From: an uncultured Pelagibacteraceae bacterium
GTDB taxonomy: Bacteria; Pseudomonadota; Alphaproteobacteria; Pelagibacterales; Pelagibacteraceae
Assembly (NCBI GenBank): GCA_902516065.1
Contig: CABXXB010000004.1
Span: 1 to 53,408 of the forward strand
Length of the DNA stretch: 53,408 bases
Reading direction: 5' to 3'
Part shown: one piece after another, positions 1-10,990 of the stretch
How positions within the stretch are numbered: the first letter of the stretch is position 1
How the letters are laid out: each line of letters starts with the position of its first letter
Translations under genes and position numbers: made by a program
Notes under the pieces: generated by a model
Seen by the model: only the letters and a program-made list of their open reading frames with translations
Told to the model about the DNA's origin: nothing
Database searches by the model: none

Positions 1-667
1 AATTAATTGAATTTACACCCGACATATTAATTACTCTAGAAAATTTTTCGTCACTAAACATTGCTTTTACTAAATTTTGGCAATCATCAAAATTACCATC
101 CACCGCAATATTAAATACATTGGTCTCTTCATGTATTGTCATTAGTCTTCTTTGTACCGGTGAAATTTTATTATTTGGGTGTAATACAAAAACATTTAAA
201 TTTTTTTTTCCTTTTAGAGCATCTATGGCAGCTGCACCTGTATCACCTGAAGTTGCTACTATTATATTAATTTTTTTTTGATCACGACTTAAATGATATT
301 GATAAAAATTACCTATTAGTTGCATTGCGATATCTTTAAATGCAAGCGTTGGCCCGTGAAATAGTTCTAACACTTTTAAATCTCCTAGATCTGAGATTTT
401 AACAACATCATCAGATCTGAAATTTGAATATGATTTTGAAATCATAGAGATTAGATCATCTTTAGACATGAAATCTCCTATAAATGGATAAATTATTTTA
501 GCCGCTAAATCATTGTAACTAAGGTTTTTTAAATTATCTAATTCCTCTTCTTTAAATGGTTCAATTGATTTAGGTACAAATAGCCCCCCATCATCTGCCA
601 AACCTTTGAGGAAAACATCTTTAAAAGTAAAGTTTTTCTGATTATTTCTTGTGCTAATATAATTCAT
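1..667 (-). CDS. thrC: Threonine synthase, N-terminal part (gene runs off the left edge)
   Basis: Own translation of the minus strand from ATG at 667: MNYISTRNNQKNFTFKDVFLKGLADDGGLFVPKSIEPF...HGPTLAFKDIAMQ...ATSGDTGAAAI; PLP-lysine region and SGDTG motif typical of threonine synthase. Open to the window edge, so absent from the ORF track. Confidence 0.9.
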   Translation of the reverse strand, partial: MNYISTRNNQKNFTFKDVFLKGLADDGGLFVPKSIEPFKEEELDNLKNLSYNDLAAKIIYPFIGDFMSKDDLISMISKSYSNFRSDDVVKISDLGDLKVLELFHGPTLAFKDIAMQLIGNFYQYHLSRDQKKINIIVATSGDTGAAAIDALKGKKNLNVFVLHPNNKISPVQRRLMTIHEETNVFNIAVDGNFDDCQNLVKAMFSDEKFSRVINMSGVNSIN

Positions 668-1321
668 TTAATAATTCTTTTTTCTAAAATATAGATATAG
701 CAAAAGAATTGAAATCGCTAATGAAAACCATGTCATTGCATATTTTTTATGATTGTTAGAAATATTAGCAGTAATTTTTTTTGGTCTTGGAAACTGATAA
801 TTTCCATCTAAATATATTATGTACTTAGAAAATTTTTTACCAGTAAATTTTGAAATATCTTCTCTATTCAAACTAAACCAGTAATTTTCTTTAATATCAT
901 TATCTGGTTTAAATATATTTTTTCTTCCCTGTGTTTTAAGAGTTCCTTCTATATTATTTTGATCTAATATATTTATCTCTAGTGTATCTTTTTTTTCAAA
1001 TGGTATCCATCCTCTATTGAGTAAATAGTTTTCACCATCTATTAGAATTGGGTTTAAAACTTCAAACCCAGGTGTTCCAGAGTCATTCAAATTATATAAG
1101 TAAATTTGTTTCTCAAAATCAACGCGACCTGACGTTTTAATTTTGAGATAATTTTGTTGGTTAGATTGTAAAAGTTGAACTGGAGGTTTTTTTAATGAAT
1201 TTTCAATTTCTAAAATAAGATTATTCTTCCAATTCAAGCGAATTATTTGCCAAGTGCCTAAGGCAATAAAAACAAATATAAAAAATATGATAAAAACTGA
1301 AAATAAAAATTTATGTTTCAA
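668..1321 (-). CDS. SURF1 family cytochrome oxidase biogenesis protein
   Basis: ALGTWQIIRLNWKNNLI N-terminus, LLNRGWIPF motif, C-terminal TM; adjacent to cox genes. Confidence 0.88.
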   Translation of the reverse strand: MKHKFLFSVFIIFFIFVFIALGTWQIIRLNWKNNLILEIENSLKKPPVQLLQSNQQNYLKIKTSGRVDFEKQIYLYNLNDSGTPGFEVLNPILIDGENYLLNRGWIPFEKKDTLEINILDQNNIEGTLKTQGRKNIFKPDNDIKENYWFSLNREDISKFTGKKFSKYIIYLDGNYQFPRPKKITANISNNHKKYAMTWFSLAISILLLYLYFRKKNY

Positions 1322-1330
1322 GGTTCAAAA

Positions 1331-2119
1331 TTAGCTTCCCCAAATATAGATCGCAGCAAATAAGAATAGCCAAACTACGTCAACAAAATGCCAGTACCAT
1401 GCTGCTGCCTCAAAACCAAAATGATGATCTTTATTAAAATGTCCTCTTTTACCTCTAAACAGACATACTGCTAGAAATATAGTTCCAACAAGAACATGAA
1501 AGCCGTGAAATCCTGTTGCCATGTAAAATACTGATCCATAGATATGATTTGCAAAAGAAAATGATGCATGCTGATACTCATAAATTTGCAGAAGAGTAAA
1601 ACAAAACCCTAAGATAACAGTCAACCATAAACCTTGAATAAAACTCTTTCTATCGTCTTCCAAAAGAGCATGATGAGACCAAGTCACGGTTGTTCCTGAC
1701 AATAATAAGACTAATGTATTTATTAATGGAATGTCCCAAGGATCAAAAGTTTCAATATCTTTTGGTGGCCAAACATTTCCAACAAATTCATTTGGGAAAA
1801 GACTAACGTCAAAGTAAGCCCAAAACCATGCTACAAAAAACATTACCTCTGAGGCAATAAATAATGTCATTCCATATCGGTGATGAATTTGAACTACAGG
1901 TGTATGGTGTCCTTGATGTTCAGCCTCTATAACAACGTCTCTAAACCACATGTATGCTCCATAAATTAATAGAGCTAGTCCAAGATACATTCCCCACGAA
2001 ACATCACTATGAAAATAATAAACTGATCCTATAGCCAAAACTAAACATGAAAAAGAAGTGTATATAGGCCATGGACTTGGGTCTACTAAATGGTAATCGT
2101 GTTTTTTTTCAGCTGACAT
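1331..2119 (-). CDS. ctaE: Cytochrome c oxidase subunit III
   Basis: HDYHLVDPSPWPIYTS, SEVMFFVAWFWAYF, GFHGFHVLVGT, WYWHFVDVVWLFLF signatures. Confidence 0.96.
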   Translation of the reverse strand: MSAEKKHDYHLVDPSPWPIYTSFSCLVLAIGSVYYFHSDVSWGMYLGLALLIYGAYMWFRDVVIEAEHQGHHTPVVQIHHRYGMTLFIASEVMFFVAWFWAYFDVSLFPNEFVGNVWPPKDIETFDPWDIPLINTLVLLLSGTTVTWSHHALLEDDRKSFIQGLWLTVILGFCFTLLQIYEYQHASFSFANHIYGSVFYMATGFHGFHVLVGTIFLAVCLFRGKRGHFNKDHHFGFEAAAWYWHFVDVVWLFLFAAIYIWGS

Positions 2120-2128
2120 TTTTTTTGA

Positions 2129-2662
2129 TTATGATTGTTTATAATAATCTGTCGAGAAAAAAGTATACGACATAGTTACATCTTCTAAATTTTTAGTTGT
2201 TGGATCATTGACCATTTCGGGGTCTAAATAAAAAGTCATTATATATTTAGCTTTTTCTCCAGCTTTTAATTCCTGTTTTTCAAAACAAAAACAACCTAAC
2301 TTACTATAATATTTTCCAAAACTAGCTGGTGAAACATTAAAACTTGCAACGCCAGCTGTTGGTTCGTTACTATAATTTACTACTTCAAACTCTATCTTAT
2401 TAACCTCACCTACTTTAACATCAATAACATTTGTTTTAGCTTTAAAGTCCCAAGGTAAATTATTCACATTAGTATCAAACCTAACACTAACTACTTTGTT
2501 TAGTACTATTTTTGGAGCGTCTTTAGATATTTGGGTGGTTCCACCAAAACCAGTTACCCTACAAAATAAGTCATATAAAGGTACTGCTGCATATGACAAT
2601 CCCAACATTATAACAAAAATTCCTGCTAATATTAAAGGAGTTAAATTTTTTTTTTGTATCAT
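2129..2662 (-). CDS. ctaG: Cytochrome c oxidase assembly protein CtaG/Cox11
   Basis: N-terminal TM, AVPLYDLFCRVTGFGGTTQ, KLGCFCFEKQ copper-binding CFCF motif. Confidence 0.95.
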   Translation of the reverse strand: MIQKKNLTPLILAGIFVIMLGLSYAAVPLYDLFCRVTGFGGTTQISKDAPKIVLNKVVSVRFDTNVNNLPWDFKAKTNVIDVKVGEVNKIEFEVVNYSNEPTAGVASFNVSPASFGKYYSKLGCFCFEKQELKAGEKAKYIMTFYLDPEMVNDPTTKNLEDVTMSYTFFSTDYYKQS

Positions 2663-2784
2663 ATTGATCTATCAAATACTCCCGTATTATAAAGCGTAAA
2701 TAAAAAAAGAAATATCATAAAAGCAATTATTCCTATGGCTGTCAGGATATTTTTTCTCTTTGTTTTTTTATCAGGAACTATCAT
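2659..2784 (-). CDS. 41-aa single-TM microprotein in cox operon (CoxF-position small protein)
   Basis: Own translation: MIVPDKKTKRKNILTAIGIIAFMIFLFLFTLYNTGVFDRSI*. Its ATG overlaps the ctaB stop (2781-2784, ATGA on the minus strand) and its TGA overlaps the ctaG ATG (2659-2662, ATGA). Below the size cutoff of the supplied ORF track. Confidence 0.8.
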   Translation of the reverse strand: MIVPDKKTKRKNILTAIGIIAFMIFLFLFTLYNTGVFDRSI

Positions 2785-3692
2785 AAAATTTTATCTACCA
2801 GAAAAAGAACAAAAATTAAAAATAAATATAAAATAGAATACCCAAATATTGATTTTGCTTTTTTAGAGTTAAATTTATTTTTTTTGTAATTATAAAGCTC
2901 ATAACATAGAAAATTATAATATAGAGTTAATATTAATGAAGGAATTAAAAAAACAAGTCCTACAAAATTTATCCAGAAAGGAAAAATAATTACTGGTAGC
3001 ATTAATAAAGAATAAATGAATATATTAATTTTTGTACTTTCAACTCCATTTGTTAAAGGAAGCATTGGTATATTTGCTTTTTTATAGTCATCAGATTTAT
3101 ATAAACTTAAGGCCCAGAAATGCGAAGGTGTCCAAAAAAATATTATTAAAAAAAAAGTTAAAGGCTCAATTGATAAAGAGCCAGTTGCAATAGTCCATCC
3201 AATAACTGGCGGAAAAGCTCCTGCTGCTCCACCTATTACAATGTTTTGTGGAGTTTTTCTTTTTAACCAAATCGTATAAACAAATACATAAAACAAGATT
3301 GTTAGAAGCAATATTCCTGCTGAGATTCGGTTCGTAAAATAATCTAGAGCCATTACTGAGATAATAGATAACGTTACACCAAAAATTAGTGCCTGATTTC
3401 TATTAACTTTTCCTGTCGGTATTGGTCTTAAACAAGTTCTTGTCATTAAAGCATCAAGGTCAGACTCGTACCACATATTCAGTGCTCCAGCTGCACCTGC
3501 TCCTAGAGAAACCAATAAAATTCCTATTATAGCGTCTTTTGTAGAAACCAAATTTGGTGCTGTCAATAATCCAACAGCACAAGTAAATATCACTAGTGAC
3601 ATAACTCTTGGCTTCATTAGTTTAAATAGTTCAGAAAAATTAAATAGATCTTCCTGACTTAAACTTCTTTTTTTTAGCCTTATATTACTCAT
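2781..3692 (-). CDS. ctaB: Protoheme IX farnesyltransferase
   Basis: UbiA-type motifs NMWYESDLDALMTRTCLRPIPTGKV; SHFWALSLYKSDDYKKANIPMLP. Confidence 0.95.
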   Translation of the reverse strand: MSNIRLKKRSLSQEDLFNFSELFKLMKPRVMSLVIFTCAVGLLTAPNLVSTKDAIIGILLVSLGAGAAGALNMWYESDLDALMTRTCLRPIPTGKVNRNQALIFGVTLSIISVMALDYFTNRISAGILLLTILFYVFVYTIWLKRKTPQNIVIGGAAGAFPPVIGWTIATGSLSIEPLTFFLIIFFWTPSHFWALSLYKSDDYKKANIPMLPLTNGVESTKINIFIYSLLMLPVIIFPFWINFVGLVFLIPSLILTLYYNFLCYELYNYKKNKFNSKKAKSIFGYSILYLFLIFVLFLVDKIL

Positions 3693-3712
3693 CAGTTTTT
3701 TTTTCTCTTATA

Positions 3713-6162
<2,450 letters not shown>

Positions 6163-6221
6163 TTATTTAGCTATATAAAGCTCTTTTGTGAAAATTACAC
6201 TTTAGATTTAGCGACAATTTA

Positions 6222-6923
6222 TCAATTAATTGCATAATTTACGATCGAAATTGCAGATATCACTGCAGTTTCTGATCTTAAAATATTTTGATTAATTTTA
6301 ATAGGTTGAACACCTTTGAAAGATAGAATGTTTTCTCTCTCAGATTCAGAAAAATCACCCTCTGGACCTATGATAATACAAACTGGTCTGTCGGTAAGTT
6401 TTGATTTATCAATTTTATTAGTATTTGAATTCAAATCAGTAAAAATTAAATCCATTGAATTATTTTTTAAAAAATTATTTAAGTTTTGAGACTCTTCGAT
6501 TGTTGGTACATTGATACGGTTTGACTGTTCGCTAGCTTCGATAACAATTTTTTCTAAACGCTCTTTATTGATTTTTCTAACTACTGTACGGTCAAAGATT
6601 ATTGGTAAAAATTTTGTTATACCAAGCTCTGTTGCTTTTTGGATCATAAAGTTTTGATAATTTGACTTAATTGGAGAAAATGCCAACCATAATTCTTTTA
6701 TATTTTCTTTTTGTCTAAGTTGTTTTGTAATTATAAATTCAACAATGTTTTTTGATATTTTTAAAATTTTTGCTTCCCATTCTCCATTTTTATTAAATAA
6801 AGAAAAAACTTCATTTTCTTTTACTCTCATTACTTTAATTAAATAATGAGATTGAGGCTTATCTAATTTATCAGTCATGTCAGCCGATAATGTCGCTGAA
6901 AAAAATAATCTTATATTACTCAT
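6222..6923 (-). CDS. rsmE: 16S rRNA (uracil1498-N3)-methyltransferase
   Basis: HYLIKVMRVKENE, IIGPEGDFSESE, ILRSETAVISA motifs. Confidence 0.9.
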   Translation of the reverse strand: MSNIRLFFSATLSADMTDKLDKPQSHYLIKVMRVKENEVFSLFNKNGEWEAKILKISKNIVEFIITKQLRQKENIKELWLAFSPIKSNYQNFMIQKATELGITKFLPIIFDRTVVRKINKERLEKIVIEASEQSNRINVPTIEESQNLNNFLKNNSMDLIFTDLNSNTNKIDKSKLTDRPVCIIIGPEGDFSESERENILSFKGVQPIKINQNILRSETAVISAISIVNYAIN

Positions 6924-6940
6924 TTGTGTTAAGTTAATTT

Positions 6941-7603
6941 ATGAAAAATATTAAAGCAATAATTTTTGATGCTTATGGCACACTGTTTGACGTAAATTCT
7001 GCTGCAGAAAAATGTAAAGATAAAATTGGAGATAAATGGGAAGGTTTTGCAAACTTTTGGAGAACTACACAACTAGAATACACTTGGCTTAGAAGTTTAA
7101 TGAAAAGACATAAAGATTTTTGGCAAATTACAGAAGACAGTTTAGATAAATCAATGAAAGCTTTTAACATAGATCCCTCAATGAAAAATGAATTATTAAA
7201 TTTATATAAAGTTCTTTCTCCTTTTAAAGAAGTGCCTGAAGTTTTAAAAGTTCTCAAAGAAAAAAATTTTAAATTAGCAATCTTATCTAACGGAACCCCT
7301 GACCTATTGAATGAATTAGTCAAAAGCAATAATTTGAATAATGTTTTTGATGATCTTTTTTCAATTGAAGAGGTGGGAATTTATAAGCCAGACTCTAAAG
7401 TTTACGACATGCCAATTAATAAATATCGTATAGAAAAAAATGAAATAGCTTTTTTAAGTGCAAATACTTGGGATGTTTCAGGAGGTGGAAATTATGGTTA
7501 CAATGCAATTTGGGTGAATAGAAATAATAATATTTTTGATAACTTAGATTACAAACCTAATTTAGAAATTAATGATTTATCAGAGTTAATAAACATAATT
7601 TGA
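6941..7603 (+). CDS. Haloacid dehalogenase type II
   Basis: IIFDAYGTLFDVNSA, LSNGTPDLL, IYKPDSKVY, FLSANTWDVSGGGNYGY. Confidence 0.9.
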   Translation: MKNIKAIIFDAYGTLFDVNSAAEKCKDKIGDKWEGFANFWRTTQLEYTWLRSLMKRHKDFWQITEDSLDKSMKAFNIDPSMKNELLNLYKVLSPFKEVPEVLKVLKEKNFKLAILSNGTPDLLNELVKSNNLNNVFDDLFSIEEVGIYKPDSKVYDMPINKYRIEKNEIAFLSANTWDVSGGGNYGYNAIWVNRNNNIFDNLDYKPNLEINDLSELINII

Positions 7604-7666
7604 AGCGTTCATTTAGCCTATATCCAAAATTGAATAAAAAGATAATCTTAATTAAAAAGGAGTTAT

Positions 7667-7855
7667 ATGAGTGAAAAAAAAGATGTATCTTTCGAAATTA
7701 ATCCTGACTCTGAAAAGATGTTAGAACAAATAGTTGATAAATACGATCTCCCAGACCAATCAAAAGCTTTGAGATGCCTTTTAGACTATGTTGAAGAAAA
7801 AGAGTCTGACTGGGATGACATGTTTGCTACTATTCGATGTAATAGATGTGGATAG
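7667..7855 (+). CDS. 62-aa conserved-type hypothetical protein with C-terminal CNRCG motif
   Basis: Good Shine-Dalgarno (aaaaaggagttat) before ATG; MSEKKDVSFEINPDSEKMLEQIVDKYDLPDQSKALRCLLDYVEEKESDWDDMFATIRCNRCG; N-terminal part resembles a ribbon-helix-helix-like layout (inference). Confidence 0.75.
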   Translation: MSEKKDVSFEINPDSEKMLEQIVDKYDLPDQSKALRCLLDYVEEKESDWDDMFATIRCNRCG

Positions 7856-7862
7856 AAATTAA

Positions 7863-8699
7863 ATGTCAAATATAGAAATAAGTAAAATTATAGATCCTAT
7901 TCCAGCGTCTGATGGTGCTGGAGTGAAGTTAAAAAGAAGTATTGGTGTTGAACCAAATTACTTTGATCCTTTTTTAATGTTAGATGAATTTGGATCAGAA
8001 AATAGTGAAGATTATATTGCTGGTTTTCCACCCCACCCTCATCGAGGAATTGAAACAGTTACTTATATGTTGGCTGGAGATTTTGAACATAAAGATAGTA
8101 CTGGTAGTGAAGGAAGAATGACAGCAGGAGATGTTCAATGGATGAAAACAGGAAGTGGTATCATTCACTCTGAAATGCCAGCAATGAAAGAAGGTAAGCT
8201 TCATGGCTTTCAATTATGGATTAATATGCCTGCTAAACTAAAAATGAGTAAGCCTGAATATATTTATATTGATGCAGATAAAATGGCTGTTCACAAAGAT
8301 GATCAGAAACAAGTAAAAGTTATCGCTGGTAAATTTGAAAATGCTGAAGGCCCTGTCAAAGGTCATAACGTTGAGCCAGTTTATTTTGATGTTGAGCTAA
8401 ATAAAGATAAAGAATTTAATTTTAAATTACCCACTACTCACAATTCATTTATTTATTTAATAAATGGAGAAATTGAAATTGGTGAAAAAAAACATGATAA
8501 TGTGAAAGATAGTACTTTAATTCTATTAACAAAAGGTGAAGATATAACTGTAAAAGCTAAATCGAATGCTAAGTTTTTACTAATTTCTGGAAAACCAATT
8601 AATGAACAAATAGCTAGAGGTGGTCCATTTGTAATGAATACTAAGGCTGAAATCTTGCAAGCTATTCAAGATTATCATAATGATACATTTGTAAAATAA
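7863..8699 (+). CDS. Pirin family protein
   Basis: FPPHPHRGIETVTYMLAGDFEHKDSTG, TAGDVQWMKTGSGIIHSEMP, FVMNTKAEILQAIQDYHN. Confidence 0.95.
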   Translation: MSNIEISKIIDPIPASDGAGVKLKRSIGVEPNYFDPFLMLDEFGSENSEDYIAGFPPHPHRGIETVTYMLAGDFEHKDSTGSEGRMTAGDVQWMKTGSGIIHSEMPAMKEGKLHGFQLWINMPAKLKMSKPEYIYIDADKMAVHKDDQKQVKVIAGKFENAEGPVKGHNVEPVYFDVELNKDKEFNFKLPTTHNSFIYLINGEIEIGEKKHDNVKDSTLILLTKGEDITVKAKSNAKFLLISGKPINEQIARGGPFVMNTKAEILQAIQDYHNDTFVK

Positions 8700-8702
8700 A
8701 TT

Positions 8703-9674
8703 ATGAAAGCTGTAGTAATTAGCAAAACTGGTGGACCAGAAGTTTTAGAAATTAAAGATATTAAACTTGAGGATCCAAAATCTGGTGAGGTTTTAATAAA
8801 GAATGAAGCTATTGGTTTAAACTATATTGATACATATCATAGATCTGGACTTTACCCTGTTGAACTTCCATCAAATATTGGAATGGAAGGTGCTGGTGTA
8901 ATAGAAAAAACTGGCCCAGAAGTAAAAGATTTTCAAGTTGGAGATAGAGTGGCGTATGCCTCAATGCCTATTGGCTCATATTCAACTCATAGAATTTTTC
9001 CAACAAAAAAACTTATAAAAGTTCCAAATGAAATTGAATTAGAAAATGTGGTAACTTTAATGACTAAAGGTTTTACTGTTTTCTATCTTCTTCACAAAAC
9101 ATATCCAGTTAAATCTGGTGAAACTATTTTATTTCATGCGGCTGCTGGAGGAGTTGGTCAAATTTTTTGTCAATGGGCAAAAAGTTTGGGGTGTAAGGTA
9201 ATTGGAACAGTTGGCTCAGATGAAAAAATTGAAATTGCAAAAGCTAATGGTTGTGATCATGTCATTAATTATTCAAAAGAAAACTTTGCAGAAAAAGTTA
9301 AAGAGATAACAAGTGGTATTGGTGTGCCAGTTGTTTATGATGGTGTTGGTAAAAAAACTTTTGATGGATCTATAGAATGTTTAAAAGTTAGAGGTATGAT
9401 GGTTTCTTTCGGAAATGCATCTGGTCCTTTAGATCCATGTAATGTAACAAAATCTTTGGCTCCAAAAGGTTTGTATTTAACTCGGCCAAGTATTGCTCAT
9501 TATACAACAACTAGAGAAGAGCTTGATGAAGCTGCTAATAAAGTTTTTGAAATGTTTATTGATAATAAATTTAAATTAAATATTTTTAAAAAATATTCTT
9601 TAAATGAAATTGTAAAAGCTCATCAAGATTTAGAAAGTAGAAAAATTTTAGGACCTGCTGTAATAATTCCTTAA
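8703..9674 (+). CDS. NADPH:quinone oxidoreductase (zeta-crystallin-like)
   Basis: NEAIGLNYIDTYHRSGLYP, HAAAGGVGQIFCQWAKSLG. Confidence 0.93.
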   Translation: MKAVVISKTGGPEVLEIKDIKLEDPKSGEVLIKNEAIGLNYIDTYHRSGLYPVELPSNIGMEGAGVIEKTGPEVKDFQVGDRVAYASMPIGSYSTHRIFPTKKLIKVPNEIELENVVTLMTKGFTVFYLLHKTYPVKSGETILFHAAAGGVGQIFCQWAKSLGCKVIGTVGSDEKIEIAKANGCDHVINYSKENFAEKVKEITSGIGVPVVYDGVGKKTFDGSIECLKVRGMMVSFGNASGPLDPCNVTKSLAPKGLYLTRPSIAHYTTTREELDEAANKVFEMFIDNKFKLNIFKKYSLNEIVKAHQDLESRKILGPAVIIP

Positions 9675-10075
9675 TCTACATTAACATCCATATCAGACAT
9701 ATGAAGTCTTAAAGCATTTGTTGAAATATGAATTTCTCTAATAAAAAAAATAATTGAAATAATCATCGATAAACAACAAGAACCAAAGATTAATCTCGCT
9801 ATAAATATTTCATCTAAATAGAGACCAAGTACAGTAAGCATATTAAAAAGAAAACCAAAAGCCCCGAACATTATTGACCATCTTAATAATGTTATCCTTC
9901 CACTTAAATTAATAAATTGTTTTTTCCACTCTGCCGGAATGTGTTTTTCATAAACATGTTCGTCATGAAGTTCTCTAATCAATTTACTAAGTGAATGAAA
10001 TCTATTGCTATATATATTCATTAATAGCGGAATAGCAGGAAACATTAAGGCTGTGACTGTGTAATCTATATTCAT
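9671..10075 (-). CDS. DUF2721-type membrane protein
   Basis: MNIDYTVTALMFPAIPLLMNIYSNRFHSLSKLIRELHDEH; TM segments. Start set to the ATG at 10075 (the track extends to 10096 using a non-ATG start). Confidence 0.75.
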   Translation of the reverse strand: MNIDYTVTALMFPAIPLLMNIYSNRFHSLSKLIRELHDEHVYEKHIPAEWKKQFINLSGRITLLRWSIMFGAFGFLFNMLTVLGLYLDEIFIARLIFGSCCLSMIISIIFFIREIHISTNALRLHMSDMDVNVD

Positions 10076-10126
10076 ACGAATCAGTTTGATTATCAATCTA
10101 GCCTTTGTTATTTACAAGTAAATTTT

Positions 10127-10990
10127 ATGAACCAATTAAACTTATTTATAAAACTCACTAGATTAAAAAAACCAATTGGTTATATGCTGCTCTTTTGGCC
10201 GTGTGCGTGGGGTTTAACTATAAGCTTCGATTTTTCTAATAATCTAAATGAATATTTATTTTACCTTATACTTTTTTTTCTTGGTTCAGTCTTAATGAGA
10301 TCAGCAGGGTGTATTGTTAATGATATATTGGATAGAAAATTTGATAAAAAAGTTTTACGAACTAAAGATAGACCGATAGCTTCTGGAAAAATATCTATTA
10401 CACTTGGATTAATTTACGCAGCCATACTTTGTCTATTAGCTTTTTTAGTTCTCCTTAATTTCAATAATTTTACTATTTTAATTGCATTAGCATCTATGCC
10501 TTTAGCATTTACTTATCCATTGATGAAAAGATACACTTATTGGCCTCAACTTTTTTTAGGTATTACTTTCAATTATGGATTAATACTTGGTTGGACTGCA
10601 ATCAATTCCTCAATATCTTTAGATCCATTGATTTTTTATTTTGGAGCCATATTTTGGACACTGGGTTATGATACAATTTATGGATACCAGGATATTAAAG
10701 ATGATGAAATAATAGGGTTAAAATCAACATCAATTAAGTTTAAAAAAAACCCTTATAAATTTTTAATACTATGCTACTCACTTTTTTTACTAAATCTTTT
10801 AATCACAGGTTTTTTTATTGAATTAAATAGTTTTTTTTACTTAACATTCATATTAATCATATTACAGATGTTTTATTTTCAGCTTAAAAAACTCAACATT
10901 GAAGATAGTCTTGAATGTTTATCTATATTTAAATCTAATAATTTTTTAGGTTTATTAGTTTTGATTAGTTTAATAGGTGGCAAAATATAA
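10127..10990 (+). CDS. ubiA: 4-hydroxybenzoate octaprenyltransferase
   Basis: LTRLKKPIGYMLLFWPCAWGL, RSAGCIVNDILDRKFDKKVLRTKDRPIASG, DTIYGYQDIKDDEIIGLKSTSIKF. Confidence 0.94.
   Translation: MNQLNLFIKLTRLKKPIGYMLLFWPCAWGLTISFDFSNNLNEYLFYLILFFLGSVLMRSAGCIVNDILDRKFDKKVLRTKDRPIASGKISITLGLIYAAILCLLAFLVLLNFNNFTILIALASMPLAFTYPLMKRYTYWPQLFLGITFNYGLILGWTAINSSISLDPLIFYFGAIFWTLGYDTIYGYQDIKDDEIIGLKSTSIKFKKNPYKFLILCYSLFLLNLLITGFFIELNSFFYLTFILIILQMFYFQLKKLNIEDSLECLSIFKSNNFLGLLVLISLIGGKI

Noticed and set aside
2496-2699. 67-aa + ORF over ctaG and the microprotein
   Set aside because: Antisense to ctaG and to the better supported 41-aa ORF with ATGA overlaps.
6973-7329. 118-aa minus ORF inside the haloacid dehalogenase gene
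   Set aside because: Antisense shadow; no start context or domain.
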